Part shown: in pieces, positions 25,233 through 34,554 of the stretch
Numbering within the stretch: position 1 is the first letter of the stretch
Layout: each line of letters begins with the position of its first letter
Assembly (NCBI GenBank): GCA_964293475.1
Contig: CAXYYJ010000018.1
Location: 1-64,000, forward strand
DNA from: UBA12170 sp964293475
GTDB taxonomy: Bacteria > Bacteroidota > Bacteroidia > Bacteroidales > UBA12170
Length of the DNA: 64,000 bases
Direction of reading: 5' to 3'
Translations under genes and position numbers: made by a program
The notes under the pieces: generated by a model
What the model saw: the letters and a program-made list of their open reading frames with translations, nothing else
Told to the model about the DNA's origin: nothing
Database searches by the model: none

Positions 25233-27155
25233 ATGATTTACGATGTATCTATTTGGGCCATAATTATTTTTGTGGTGTTTGTTGGTGCGGTTTTGGGGTT
25301 GTCATTTTATTTTGCCCGTAAAACTAAATCGGCATCGGGGTATTATGCTGCCGGTGGAAATATTCACTGGGGAGTAAATGGCATTGCCTTTGCCGGTGAT
25401 TATCTCTCGGCGGCTTCATTTTTAGGTATTTGCGGCATGATTGCTTTTTCGGGATATGATGGTTTTCTGTATTCCATTGGTTATTTGGCAGGTTGGGTTG
25501 TCGCTTTGTTTTTGGTAGCCGAACCGCTAAAAAGATTGGGTAAATATACTTTTACCGATGCGTTGGATGCCCGCTTCAATTCAAAATCAATCAAGCTAAC
25601 CGCTTCTATCAGCACGTTAATAGTTTCGGTTTTTTACCTCATTCCTCAAATGGTTGGTGCTGGCGACCTGGTAGTTCCTTTGCTGGGATTGCCCCACTAT
25701 GTTGGCGTTTTGATTGTTGGGACCATAGTAATTTTTATTGTGGCAACAGCCGGAATGACCTCAACTACCTATGTGCAATTTATTAAGGGATCGTTGCTGA
25801 TTATTTTTTCTACCATTCTAACCATTTATATTTTAAATAATGGGTTCACTTTAAATCCTGGAGATAAGTATCATCAGTTTATTAAAGTAGGTGCTGTTTT
25901 TGAAGATCAGAAAATAGTTGGAACCACCGATTCAACCTATAAAATGAAAGAGGCTGTGGCTGTTGAAGGTAAGTTCACCTTTGTGAGCCTGGAGAAGAAT
26001 GAAGTGGTGAGGTGGTTTAAATTATCGGGCGACTCCAGTCATCTCGAAGAAATGCTTTCCATATCTGTGGCCGACGATGGCACCACTCTTTACAACGGAG
26101 AGCCCAAATCGGCAGAAAAGTTTTATCAGGTAGGTCACCTCACAAAAATCATGGTCGATGGTGTTGAAGTTGACAAAACTGGTCCGATTGGCCCATTTAA
26201 GTTCCTTTCGACCATGGAAAACAGTGAGTTGATCAGATTTACGAAAAAGGTAATACCCGAAAAAAATACAACAGTTTGGTATCAGACGCCCACCTCAGGC
26301 CGCGATATGATTAATCCCGGATTGCTTTATAAAGTTTCTACCAAATCGGGTGCTACGTTTTGGACAAAAATGAATTTTGTTTCCCTTATGTTGGCCTTAT
26401 TCCTGGGAACATCTGCCCTGCCCCATATTCTGATTCGCTATTACACGGTTTCGAGTCAGCGCGCCGCCCGAAAATCGACCATCGTTGCCATAGCTGCCAT
26501 TGGATTTTTCTATATGCTCACCCTTTATATGGGTTTGGGAGCATCGGTAAATGGGGTTCTCGATGTTGAAAGCAGCAATATGTCGGGTCCGTTGTTGGCA
26601 AAGTATTTCGGTATCGGTCTATTCTCCATAATTTCTGCCATCGCTTTTGCCACAGTGTTGGGCACCGTGAGCGGGTTGATTGTTGCTTCTTCAGGTGCTA
26701 TTGCCCATGACTTTATGGATAAGTACCTCAACATGAAAATGGACGACAGGAAAAAAGTAAAAGCGGGAAAAATAGCAGCTTTTGGAGTTGGAATATTTGC
26801 CATTTTATTGGGAATACTTTTCAAAGGCATGAATGTTTCTTTTCTGGTGGGTTTAGCTTTCGCTGTTGCAGCCTCTGCCAACCTCCCCGCCATTCTTTTT
26901 CTGCTTTTTTGGGAAAAGACAACAGCCAAAGGAATTGCCTATTCTATTGTTACAGGCATCCTGTCATCGGTAATCATTATTTTGCTGTCACCATCCATGT
27001 ATGAGCGTTATGGTTTATTGAAAACTGCCGCACCCATTCCGTTGGACAATCCGGGCATCATTTCAATACCGCTTTCAGCTTTGGTTTTAGTTGTTGTTTC
27101 GCTTTTAAGCCAAAAGGATAATAAAAGCAAGGTAGAGAATTACCATAACGATTAG
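25233..27155 (+). CDS. actP: ActP-like sodium:solute (acetate-type) symporter
   Basis: A 640-residue transporter of the SSS family with about 13 helices. The N-terminal part has ASGYYAAGGNIHWGVNGIAF and AGDYLSAASFLGICGMIAF, diagnostic of cation-acetate symporters. Between the helix ending IYILNNG (about 208) and the one starting FVSLMLALFLG (about 383) lies a hydrophilic segment of about 170 residues that E. coli ActP (549 residues) does not have at that length. The DUF485 gene upstream supports acetate or other small monocarboxylate uptake. Na+ is the likely coupling ion. A terminator follows at 27241. Confidence 0.88.
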   Translation: MIYDVSIWAIIIFVVFVGAVLGLSFYFARKTKSASGYYAAGGNIHWGVNGIAFAGDYLSAASFLGICGMIAFSGYDGFLYSIGYLAGWVVALFLVAEPLKRLGKYTFTDALDARFNSKSIKLTASISTLIVSVFYLIPQMVGAGDLVVPLLGLPHYVGVLIVGTIVIFIVATAGMTSTTYVQFIKGSLLIIFSTILTIYILNNGFTLNPGDKYHQFIKVGAVFEDQKIVGTTDSTYKMKEAVAVEGKFTFVSLEKNEVVRWFKLSGDSSHLEEMLSISVADDGTTLYNGEPKSAEKFYQVGHLTKIMVDGVEVDKTGPIGPFKFLSTMENSELIRFTKKVIPEKNTTVWYQTPTSGRDMINPGLLYKVSTKSGATFWTKMNFVSLMLALFLGTSALPHILIRYYTVSSQRAARKSTIVAIAAIGFFYMLTLYMGLGASVNGVLDVESSNMSGPLLAKYFGIGLFSIISAIAFATVLGTVSGLIVASSGAIAHDFMDKYLNMKMDDRKKVKAGKIAAFGVGIFAILLGILFKGMNVSFLVGLAFAVAASANLPAILFLLFWEKTTAKGIAYSIVTGILSSVIIILLSPSMYERYGLLKTAAPIPLDNPGIISIPLSALVLVVVSLLSQKDNKSKVENYHND

Positions 27156-27240
27156 TGCGGGTGAGCGCGTGGTGTAGAGATTTTTCTACTTCTGATTCAG
27201 TTCATTCCACTCACATGAAAGCGTAAGAAAAAAGCAAACG

Positions 27241-27277
27241 AACCCCAATTAGACTCTGGTTTTATTGGGGTTTTTTT
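27241..27277 (+). terminator. Rho-independent terminator after the symporter gene
   Basis: AACCCCAAT (27241-27249) pairs with ATTGGGGTT (27264-27272) and runs into seven T residues. It is the clearest terminator in the window. Confidence 0.85.
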
Positions 27278-27554
27278 AAAACAAGCTTTTTTCTGCTCTA
27301 CTTAGGACTATAAAATCCGGAAAGTGACCTTTTTTTGAACCATGATTGCTGAAGCATCTTGCTTTACGGGGAATTATTCAACCAGAGATTGAAGCATCGG
27401 ATTTTTAGAAAGAATGATCCATTTAGGATAGTTTTTAGATTTGTTTGTCAGGCCTGTCGGTGGATTGACCTTGAGTTAAGTTTATTTCTGCGATGCATGA
27501 AAATACATAAATCGCTGTCAGGAGAAAATATTAATCGTACTTTTGATAAGTAAA
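27278..27554. other. Leader region of the TPR regulator gene
   Basis: AT-rich sequence between the terminator and ATG 27555. No ORF with coding character, repeat copy or convincing -33/-7 pair was found. Confidence 0.4.
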
Positions 27555-29381
27555 ATGAAAAATCATACATTTTCTTTGATGCGCAAACTATTCAATTTCA
27601 ATTCGGGAATTGCTGGATTTCTGGTCGTAATTCTGACCAGTTTTGGAAGTATTCCCACAATTATCGCACAATCTAGTGTAGATAGTTTATTGAGATTATT
27701 CAATTCCAGCGAGCCTTCTGAAAATGAAAAAGCTCTGATTTGCGCTAAACTGGCCGACCTATATGCCCCAGTAAAGATTGATTCGGCTGAGTATTTTGCA
27801 TGGTATGGACTGGAAATCTCTTTGAGGAACAAATTCTCCGAAGGCCAATTTAACAATTACCTTGCAATGGGTGGGCTCAAAATGAAAATGGATGATTTTG
27901 ATGAAGCAAAGAAATTCTTTTTAAGCGCTAAAGACCTTATTGATGAAACTATTGAACCAAGAGATAGGGCGCGCTTATACCTGGCCATGGGAAATGTATA
28001 CGATATGCAAGCCAACTTATACCGTGCTCAGGATGCTTTTTTTACAGGATTACAAATAGCTGAGGAGCATAATGACAGCCTTTTTATGCCAAGGTTTTAT
28101 AACAATATTGCCACCATTTATGCGAAACTAGAGGATCATAATAAAAGCCTTGAGTATTATTCAAAAGCGCTGGAATTATTTGAGCATTTGAAAGACCCTT
28201 ACTATATCGGAAATACATTAAATAACATTGGCGCAACCTATTTGCAGCTAGGCAAAAACGACAGTGCTTATTTTTATTTGAATAAGGCCGTTGAAATTGG
28301 AGAAGATAATTCAAACTTTTATGGGCTCACCAATACCTATTCAAATCTGGGTAGGCTTGCATTTTCAGAAGGCAGGATAATGGCTGCTCTTGAACTATTT
28401 GAGAAATCGGAAAGTGCCGCAGATATTTTGGTTGATGATTTTTGGCGTTCTCGCCCCTATATTTTCGCTACCGTATACAGACACAAAGGAGATGTCTATT
28501 TCCAACTTAAAGATTTTGAAAACGCTCTTTTTTATTATCATCAGTCACTGTCCAGTGCCACAGTTTCATCAAATCTGGAAATAATGACCGAGGTGTCGAA
28601 AAAACTTGCCGATCTTTTTCACCAGGAGGGCAATAAAGACAGCGCCTATTTTTATTATAAGAACTTTACTGTGCTTAATGATAGCTTATTAAGAATAAAA
28701 AATAACCAAAAAATTACGGAGTTAACACTCAAATACGAATTTGACAAAGAGAGGAAACAGCAAAAGCTCGAAAATGAACTGATTGAAGCAGAACATGACC
28801 GCAAAGAACTCATTTATTTGCTAATCATCATAAGTGCCGGGGCATCTCTTCTGCTAATTGTTTTTCTGTATGTTTTGCAACATAACCGGCTACGCAGAAA
28901 AAATCTGGAACAAAAAATGATGATGGTTGAAAAACAAAAGCTGTCGAAAGATTTGGAATTTAAAAATAAAGAGCTTACAACCAATGTGATGTATTTGCTG
29001 AAAAAGAATGAATTTATTTCTACAATATCAGACAAATTAAAAAACACAAATCAGGGTGAAATAGCAAATAATGAAACGGTTATAAATAATGTTATTATGG
29101 AGCTCGACAAAAGTATTACTCACGACACCTGGACTGAATTTGAAGTTAGGTTTCAGGAGGTACATGTCGACTTTTATAATAGTCTGAGCAGGCAATTTCC
29201 CGATCTTACTCCCAACGAACTCAGACTTTGTGCCTTTCTTCGCCTCAATATGACTTCAAAAGAAATCTCCACCATCACCTATCAGTCATCCGAAAGTATC
29301 AAAACAGCAAGGTATCGGTTGCGCAAAAAACTTGGGTTGGACAGAGATGAGAATCTGATTGCATATCTTACTCAATTGTAG
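27555..29381 (+). CDS. TPR-transmembrane-HTH (LuxR-type) regulator
   Basis: A 608-residue protein of a class common in Bacteroidota. A signal/anchor sequence is followed by 6-8 tetratricopeptide repeats (about 45-375, with units such as NNIATIYAKLEDHNKSLEYY), a membrane helix (about 418-440), a coiled coil, and a C-terminal LuxR-like winged HTH (about 548-605, LTPNELRLCAFLRLNMTSKE). The TPR part would sit in the periplasm and the HTH inside. ATG 27555 is preferred to an in-frame TTG at 27543. It may regulate the T9SS cargo genes downstream. Confidence 0.85.
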   Translation: MKNHTFSLMRKLFNFNSGIAGFLVVILTSFGSIPTIIAQSSVDSLLRLFNSSEPSENEKALICAKLADLYAPVKIDSAEYFAWYGLEISLRNKFSEGQFNNYLAMGGLKMKMDDFDEAKKFFLSAKDLIDETIEPRDRARLYLAMGNVYDMQANLYRAQDAFFTGLQIAEEHNDSLFMPRFYNNIATIYAKLEDHNKSLEYYSKALELFEHLKDPYYIGNTLNNIGATYLQLGKNDSAYFYLNKAVEIGEDNSNFYGLTNTYSNLGRLAFSEGRIMAALELFEKSESAADILVDDFWRSRPYIFATVYRHKGDVYFQLKDFENALFYYHQSLSSATVSSNLEIMTEVSKKLADLFHQEGNKDSAYFYYKNFTVLNDSLLRIKNNQKITELTLKYEFDKERKQQKLENELIEAEHDRKELIYLLIIISAGASLLLIVFLYVLQHNRLRRKNLEQKMMMVEKQKLSKDLEFKNKELTTNVMYLLKKNEFISTISDKLKNTNQGEIANNETVINNVIMELDKSITHDTWTEFEVRFQEVHVDFYNSLSRQFPDLTPNELRLCAFLRLNMTSKEISTITYQSSESIKTARYRLRKKLGLDRDENLIAYLTQL

Positions 29382-29555
29382 CTATTTAACACCATTTTCA
29401 TAACAGCAAATTTCCGCTGTACACTTTTTGTTACCCTTTAAAAAATGGGTGATGCCTTATTGTTACCTCTAAAATTAGCTTATTAATTGATGGTCATTTT
29501 CCTTTGTCGGGAAATTCATTTTTTCATTTTTACATCGGATTAACAAGTGCATTTT

Positions 29556-29732
29556 ATGAAACCTGACAAAAATAAAATCGAAACCGGAATGGACTCGAAT
29601 AAAATAGATGAGATCCTCGAAAAATCCAATTTGCAGAGTCGTATCCTAAAAAAGGTTTTGTCGGAATTAAACAACAGGTCGAAATTACTTGAATCTGAGG
29701 AAAAGAAATTTTTCAAGAAGAGCGAAAAATGA
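29556..29732 (+). CDS. Small charged coiled-coil-like protein
   Basis: A 58-codon ORF, very rich in Lys, Glu and Ser, with a heptad-like pattern (KIDEILEKSNLQSRILKKVL). It lies alone between the TPR regulator and the T9SS gene and no family is recognised. There is no good ribosome-binding site. It could be a real small protein or a chance ORF. Confidence 0.35.
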   Translation: MKPDKNKIETGMDSNKIDEILEKSNLQSRILKKVLSELNNRSKLLESEEKKFFKKSEK

Positions 29733-29762
29733 AGCAATAGATTAATTTTTCACAGTAAACAA

Positions 29763-32492
29763 ATGTCTAAACAATTAAAATTGAATGTTATGCGAACAAA
29801 TTTACTTAAACTAAGCTTATTTGCTTTTTGCTTTACCATTTTCATGAGCACCATGGCCCAGGGAAATGTCAATTTAAATCACAGTAATAGTCAGGAGAGC
29901 AGTATCACTAAAATGAATGCTTCTAATGCGTGGAATAAGTCAATCGAAGAAATAGTATTTTACGAAGATTTCTCCGCAGGATTAGATGCCTGGATGGTAA
30001 TGGGAGAAGGAATAGAAAACTGGGGAACATCAGAGACCAACACAGCAGGTGGAACAATTCCTGAATTACAAATGTTCTATAACCCTGCTTTTTTGGGTAC
30101 GTCCCGATTGGTTTCTCCAGTGATTAATACCAATGGATACAGCCAATTAAGTTTGTCTTTTTTGCATTTTATTGATAACTATGTTCAAGGAGGTGGATTT
30201 TGGGTAAGCGTGGAAACAACAAGCGATGGCGGTTTAAACTGGAACCAGGTTTGGGAATTAAATATCACAAATACAGATGATTACAGTGCATTTGAGGTAT
30301 TAATTTTAAATAATGCGGATCTTGGTTCAGAAAATTTTCAGTTTTGTTTTAAATTTGAGGACAATAGCTTTCTTCTAGACGCTTGGTATATTGATAATGT
30401 GACGCTAGGTGAGCAGGCATCTTTCGATGTTTCACCTAACTCTATTTCTGGATTTGACAATCTTATTTTTGGAGGAGATGTTGTAAATGTTTCATCTGAA
30501 ATCGTCAATTATGGGTCAGAAATAGTATCATGTGATGTCATTTTGGAGATTTATGAAGGTACAGACATTGTTTTCTCATCTACGAAATCTGTCTCAAACC
30601 TTACTTTTGGCGAACCACAAGTAGTTTCCTTTGATCCCTGGACCTCAGTTATAGGTAACTATACAGCCTATGTCACCACATTACTACCTGGTGATGAGAA
30701 CCTGGATAATGACCAGATTGAACGCGATTTCGCAGTATACGATCCCGATGGGTATTGTGTGCCAACAGCTGACTGTAACTTTGGTTATTTTCATGGCATA
30801 ACAGACTTTGCCTTTGCAGGAATTGAAAACAATAACAGTGATTGTAGTTATAATGGCTATGGCGATTTCACAGAAATGGAAGGAACCGCTGAGATAGGTT
30901 CTGATTATGTTGCCAGTGTGGCCGTAGGCTTCCAGAGTCAATATATAAGCATTTGGATTGATTTAAATCAAGATATTGAATTTACAGCTGATGAACTGGT
31001 TGTAACCGATTTTGAAATGGTAGAGGGCGATGTTCTATACGAAATCCCCATCACAATCCCGGGGAATGGTTTACCAGGTGCTACTGTGATGCGGGTCGGT
31101 TCGTGTTTTTTGGAGCCTTCATCTCCCGACCCATGTGCCAATCTATGGGCAGGTGAATGGGAAGATTATACGCTGATTTTGACCGGATCATCCATCAACC
31201 TTAATGCAGGCATGGTTTCTATAGATATGGATCCTTTCCTTCTGCAAGGCAACGTTATTCCTAAAGCTACAGTAAGAAATTATGGATTACAAACAATTAG
31301 CTTCCCTGTAACTTGCGCAATAAATGATAATGGTTATACATCAACCAAAACTGTAACCAATCTTGCTTTAGGCGAAGAAGTCCAGGTTTTGTTTGATTCC
31401 TGGTCAGCCCAACCGGGAAATTATAATGTGGAAGTTACAAGTCAACTCTCGGGCGATGAAAGGCCGGAAAATGATATAATAAATGCCAATCTGAATATTG
31501 TGGAATACATTCCCTCTAAAATGGTGGTTGGTGAAGAAGGAACAGGAACCTGGTGTGGCTGGTGTGTAATGGGTATTGTTTATATGGATTCGATGCAAAT
31601 GAAATATCCTGAAACATTTATTGGTATTGCAGTTCATAATGGAGATCCCATGATGGTTGATGAGTATGATGCCAGCTTTGGGCCGATGATTGAATATACC
31701 TATCCGAGAGTTATTGCTGACAGGACTTTACTCGTCGATCCATCGGAGCTGGAAACTGCCTATCTCAATAGAATGAGTAAAATTTCACCAGCAGGTATTG
31801 CCATCGAAAACAAATCCTTTAATTCCACAACAAGAGAACTCACATTTACGCTTACCTCTGATTTTGTGGCGCAGGTAAATAATTACCGGTTTAATGCAAT
31901 TATTAAAGAAAACCATGTAACCGGAACTGGGGCTGGTTGGGACCAGGCCAATTATTATTCAGGGGGTGTAATGGGCCCCATGGGTGGTTTTGAATTATTG
32001 CCAGACCCTGTTCCAGCTGCTGATATGGTTTACCAGGATGTGGCCCGCGCTATTCTGGGAGGTTTTGAAGGAGCCGAAGGAAGTCTTCCTGAAACAGTGA
32101 ATGTCGGAGAAACCCACAGCTATGATTTTTCGATTACAATTCCCGATAATTGGAACACTGAAAACCTTGAAATCGTTGGCATGCTGATGGACAACAATTT
32201 AGGAACTATTGTTAATGGAACTAAAGAGGAACTTATTACAGGGATTAATGATATTGAATCAGCTGGAAATCTATTAGTTTATCCCAATCCGGCCAAAAAT
32301 GAACTGAAAATCTCAAATATTTCCGAAGGCAATATCCATATTTACAATATCAATGGTCAGCTGATGTTGGAAAAGCAAAACGTAAAAGGCTCATGTATCA
32401 TCGATGTTTCGGACTTTGCGAATGGCACTTACCTTGTAAGAGTTATCATGAACAATGAGGCTTACATATCTAAATTGAATATTATAAAATAA
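29763..32492 (+). CDS. T9SS cargo with GEVED and Omp28-like thioredoxin-fold domain
   Basis: A 909-residue secreted protein. After the signal peptide (ending STMAQG) comes a lectin/MAM-like jelly-roll region (about 60-210), CARDB-like Ig domains, a GEVED domain (about 330-475, ending WAGEWEDYTL) and another CARDB-like domain. Then follows an Omp28-like thioredoxin-fold segment with C598-G-W-C601 in GTWCGWCVMG. A T9SS type A sorting domain runs from about 835 (YPNPAKNELKI) to the end. The CxxC could be redox-active. A later start at 29790 (MRTNLLKL) is possible. Confidence 0.8.
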   Translation: MSKQLKLNVMRTNLLKLSLFAFCFTIFMSTMAQGNVNLNHSNSQESSITKMNASNAWNKSIEEIVFYEDFSAGLDAWMVMGEGIENWGTSETNTAGGTIPELQMFYNPAFLGTSRLVSPVINTNGYSQLSLSFLHFIDNYVQGGGFWVSVETTSDGGLNWNQVWELNITNTDDYSAFEVLILNNADLGSENFQFCFKFEDNSFLLDAWYIDNVTLGEQASFDVSPNSISGFDNLIFGGDVVNVSSEIVNYGSEIVSCDVILEIYEGTDIVFSSTKSVSNLTFGEPQVVSFDPWTSVIGNYTAYVTTLLPGDENLDNDQIERDFAVYDPDGYCVPTADCNFGYFHGITDFAFAGIENNNSDCSYNGYGDFTEMEGTAEIGSDYVASVAVGFQSQYISIWIDLNQDIEFTADELVVTDFEMVEGDVLYEIPITIPGNGLPGATVMRVGSCFLEPSSPDPCANLWAGEWEDYTLILTGSSINLNAGMVSIDMDPFLLQGNVIPKATVRNYGLQTISFPVTCAINDNGYTSTKTVTNLALGEEVQVLFDSWSAQPGNYNVEVTSQLSGDERPENDIINANLNIVEYIPSKMVVGEEGTGTWCGWCVMGIVYMDSMQMKYPETFIGIAVHNGDPMMVDEYDASFGPMIEYTYPRVIADRTLLVDPSELETAYLNRMSKISPAGIAIENKSFNSTTRELTFTLTSDFVAQVNNYRFNAIIKENHVTGTGAGWDQANYYSGGVMGPMGGFELLPDPVPAADMVYQDVARAILGGFEGAEGSLPETVNVGETHSYDFSITIPDNWNTENLEIVGMLMDNNLGTIVNGTKEELITGINDIESAGNLLVYPNPAKNELKISNISEGNIHIYNINGQLMLEKQNVKGSCIIDVSDFANGTYLVRVIMNNEAYISKLNIIK

Positions 32493-32501
32493 GCTTTGGT
32501 C

Positions 32502-33209
32502 ATGAAAAATATTAAAACCACGTTTGTGCAATTAATCTCAATCTTATTAATATCGGTAAATGGTTTTTCACAATCGTTGACTTTAGAGTGGGAAGGTGAA
32601 CCCATTGCAGATACCATGATTGTGACTGGGCTTGCAACAGATATGGAAATGGTTGCCCATGCCATTGTTTCTAACAATACAGATCAAAGTATGGATGTAA
32701 AAGTTCGAAGAAATCAATTGCAAATGATTGATGAAACTTTGAACCAATTTTGTTGGGGAGCTAATTGTTACCCGCCAAATATTGACGAATCTCCGGGTTT
32801 CTTAACACTAACTCCTGGCCAATCAACTGAAGAAGAGCAATTTTCTGGACATTATTTACCACAAGGTAATTATGGTGATTCGTTTATTGAGTACGAATTC
32901 TTTAATATGAATAACGAAAATGAAAATGTTAAGGTAATCGTTCAATTTGTGGCTACAACGGTTGGCATTGATAAAAATGACCTAAATATTAATATTTATC
33001 CTAACCCGGCATCAGAGTATGTTGCAATTAATTCGTCAAATTCAATCGAGTCAGTTATGGTTTATAATTCCGCTGGCACAAAATTGATGGAAGTGGGGGT
33101 AAACAAAAGTTCCATATTGTTGAATACTTCAACCTTATCATCGGGTCTTTATTTTTTTAGGATTACAACTCATAATGATGTGATTATAAAACAAATGATG
33201 ATTAAGTAA
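32502..33209 (+). CDS. T9SS cargo protein, unknown N-terminal domain
   Basis: A 235-residue protein with a signal peptide (ending VNGFSQ), an Ig-like region of about 130 residues containing QFCWGANCYPPN, and a C-terminal T9SS sorting domain (YPNPASEYVAINSS to IIKQMMIK). It starts 9 nt after the preceding T9SS gene and shares an operon and the terminator at 33237 with it. The N-terminal domain fits small surface proteins of the phylum whose role is not known. Confidence 0.8.
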   Translation: MKNIKTTFVQLISILLISVNGFSQSLTLEWEGEPIADTMIVTGLATDMEMVAHAIVSNNTDQSMDVKVRRNQLQMIDETLNQFCWGANCYPPNIDESPGFLTLTPGQSTEEEQFSGHYLPQGNYGDSFIEYEFFNMNNENENVKVIVQFVATTVGIDKNDLNINIYPNPASEYVAINSSNSIESVMVYNSAGTKLMEVGVNKSSILLNTSTLSSGLYFFRITTHNDVIIKQMMIK

Positions 33210-33236
33210 TATTAGCTATAGAGTAAGTTTGTTTTG

Positions 33237-33272
33237 GCTCCGGAGTGTGTAAAATTACTCCGGGGCTTTTTT
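33237..33272 (+). terminator. Rho-independent terminator of the T9SS operon
   Basis: CTCCGGAGT pairs with ACTCCGGGG around a 10 nt loop and runs into CTTTTTTA, 28 nt after the stop codon. Confidence 0.8.
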
Positions 33273-33381
33273 ATTGCAAAATGAATTAATGTAGACAGCA
33301 AGTTGTGCAATGTCCATCAGGGAGTCTATGATTCTATACTAATCACTTCGGCATCACTTCCAATACTTTATCAAAGCAGTA

Positions 33382-33412
33382 GGATGCAGCCGCTGATTGA
33401 ACCATTTGCGCA
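33382..33412. other. 31 bp duplicate of the 3' end of the lipoprotein gene at 35495-37378
   Basis: GGATGCAGCCGCTGATTGAA and the next 11 bases are identical to 35505-35535, which encode the last residues (KWFNQRLHP) of the minus-strand lipoprotein gene. Nothing else of that gene is here. It sits 22 bp left of inverted-repeat element copy 1, so it marks a rearrangement. The rest of the 33273-33434 stretch shows no gene. Confidence 0.7.
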
Positions 33413-33434
33413 TCCTGGTCGTGTGGATAGGCCA

Positions 33435-33672
33435 CCCCCGCTAGCGCGGAAATTCTTTCCGTGCCCAGTTGCAGATTAATCCTATATATCTGAAAACCCA
33501 TTTACAAAAATTCTTACATTTGATTAAATTTTATTGCGAAAGCGGTTTACCTGTTAAAATGAAATCGTGGTTTGATTGCATTCGATGAAAAAGTTAGGTT
33601 AGAAAAATGGATTTAAATGTATGATAATCTGAGATATACAATGCACGGATTAAAAATCCGCGCCAGCGGGGG
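33435..33672. repeat. 237 bp element with terminal inverted repeats, copy 1
   Basis: The left end CCCCCGCTAGCGCGG (33435-33449) is inverted at the right end (33658-33672) with one mismatch. The interior is AT-rich and nearly the same in the copies at 34190 and 35176. It has no long ORF and no clear target duplication. This is the form of a miniature inverted-repeat element. Confidence 0.75.
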
Positions 33673-33734
33673 CTAACTTTATAATAGGCCTAAGAAATAA
33701 AGATATATACAATATGAATCAATAATACAATAAA

Positions 33735-34151
33735 ATGAAACGAAATATTTTTTATATTTTTCTGTTTTTACTGCTAACAGCAGCAAATTGTAGGAAAGAA
33801 GGTCCCAATTGTCATAAAACAATAAAGTTTTATAATAATTCATCATCAACCGTTATTTTTTCGAGACTAATACCAGGTGCTGATGGTTTGTGCCGATTAG
33901 GTAGAACTGATGTTTTTCCAAATGATGAGTATTTGTTTTATGCAGGTAATCGCAGTTGTATTGAAGAAGTATTTAGTAATAAGGATGATTATGTCCAACT
34001 ATTCATAGTTGACACATCAAAGATCAATAGCCCTTTGGAACGATACGATTGCGATATAGATACTGTATTTAAATACAATTTAATACTGAAATATGTTCAG
34101 TGGAATATTGATAGCCTGCAAGCGCATAATTTTGTTTTAAATTATCCATAG
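33735..34151 (+). CDS. Small lipoprotein of unknown function
   Basis: A 138-residue protein. The N-terminal hydrophobic stretch ends in TAANC, a plausible lipobox with cysteine 19. Several later cysteines (GPNCHK, GLCRLG, RSCIEE, YDCDID) suggest disulfides. KTIKFYNNSSSTVIFSRLIP is a beta-rich start. It sits between two copies of the 237 bp element and may have moved with them. Confidence 0.65.
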   Translation: MKRNIFYIFLFLLLTAANCRKEGPNCHKTIKFYNNSSSTVIFSRLIPGADGLCRLGRTDVFPNDEYLFYAGNRSCIEEVFSNKDDYVQLFIVDTSKINSPLERYDCDIDTVFKYNLILKYVQWNIDSLQAHNFVLNYP

Positions 34152-34189
34152 TATTGCAAATTATAAAGCCAATTTAAATATCCACGCTA

Positions 34190-34425
34190 CCCGCTAGCGC
34201 GGAAATGCTTTCCGTGCCCAGTTGCAGATTAATCCGATACAACTCAAAACCCATTTACAAAAATTCTTATATTTGATTAAATTTTATTACGAAAGTGGTT
34301 TGCCAGCTAAAATGAAATCGTGGTTTGATTGCATTCCATAAATAGTTAGGATAGAAAAATGGATTTAAATGTATGATAATCTGAGATATACAATGCACGG
34401 ATTAAAAATCCTCGCCAGCGGGGGG
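34190..34425. repeat. 237 bp element with terminal inverted repeats, copy 2
   Basis: Left end CCCGCTAGCGCGG, right end CCTCGCCAGCGGGGGG. The interior matches copy 1 at most positions, including AAATGTATGATAATCTGAGA. Its right end fuses in frame to the ORF that runs to 34554. Confidence 0.75.
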
Positions 34426-34554
34426 ATTGATACTTTAGTAATTATCGAAATAACAAACAACAGCTTTTCTACATTGTTAACCACAACTGCCATAATTAAC
34501 GATAGTATTGAAACGGAAGAAATCAACATAATTACCGAATATGAAAAATTATAG
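34369..34554 (+). pseudogene. Element-capped truncated ORF
   Basis: The first 19 codons come from the right end of the 237 bp element copy 2. The rest (GIDTLVIIEITNNSFSTLLT and on) is unrelated coding-like sequence that overlaps the next gene's start by 14 nt. It looks like the 3' end of a lipoprotein-operon gene cut off by the element. It may not be expressed. Confidence 0.3.
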
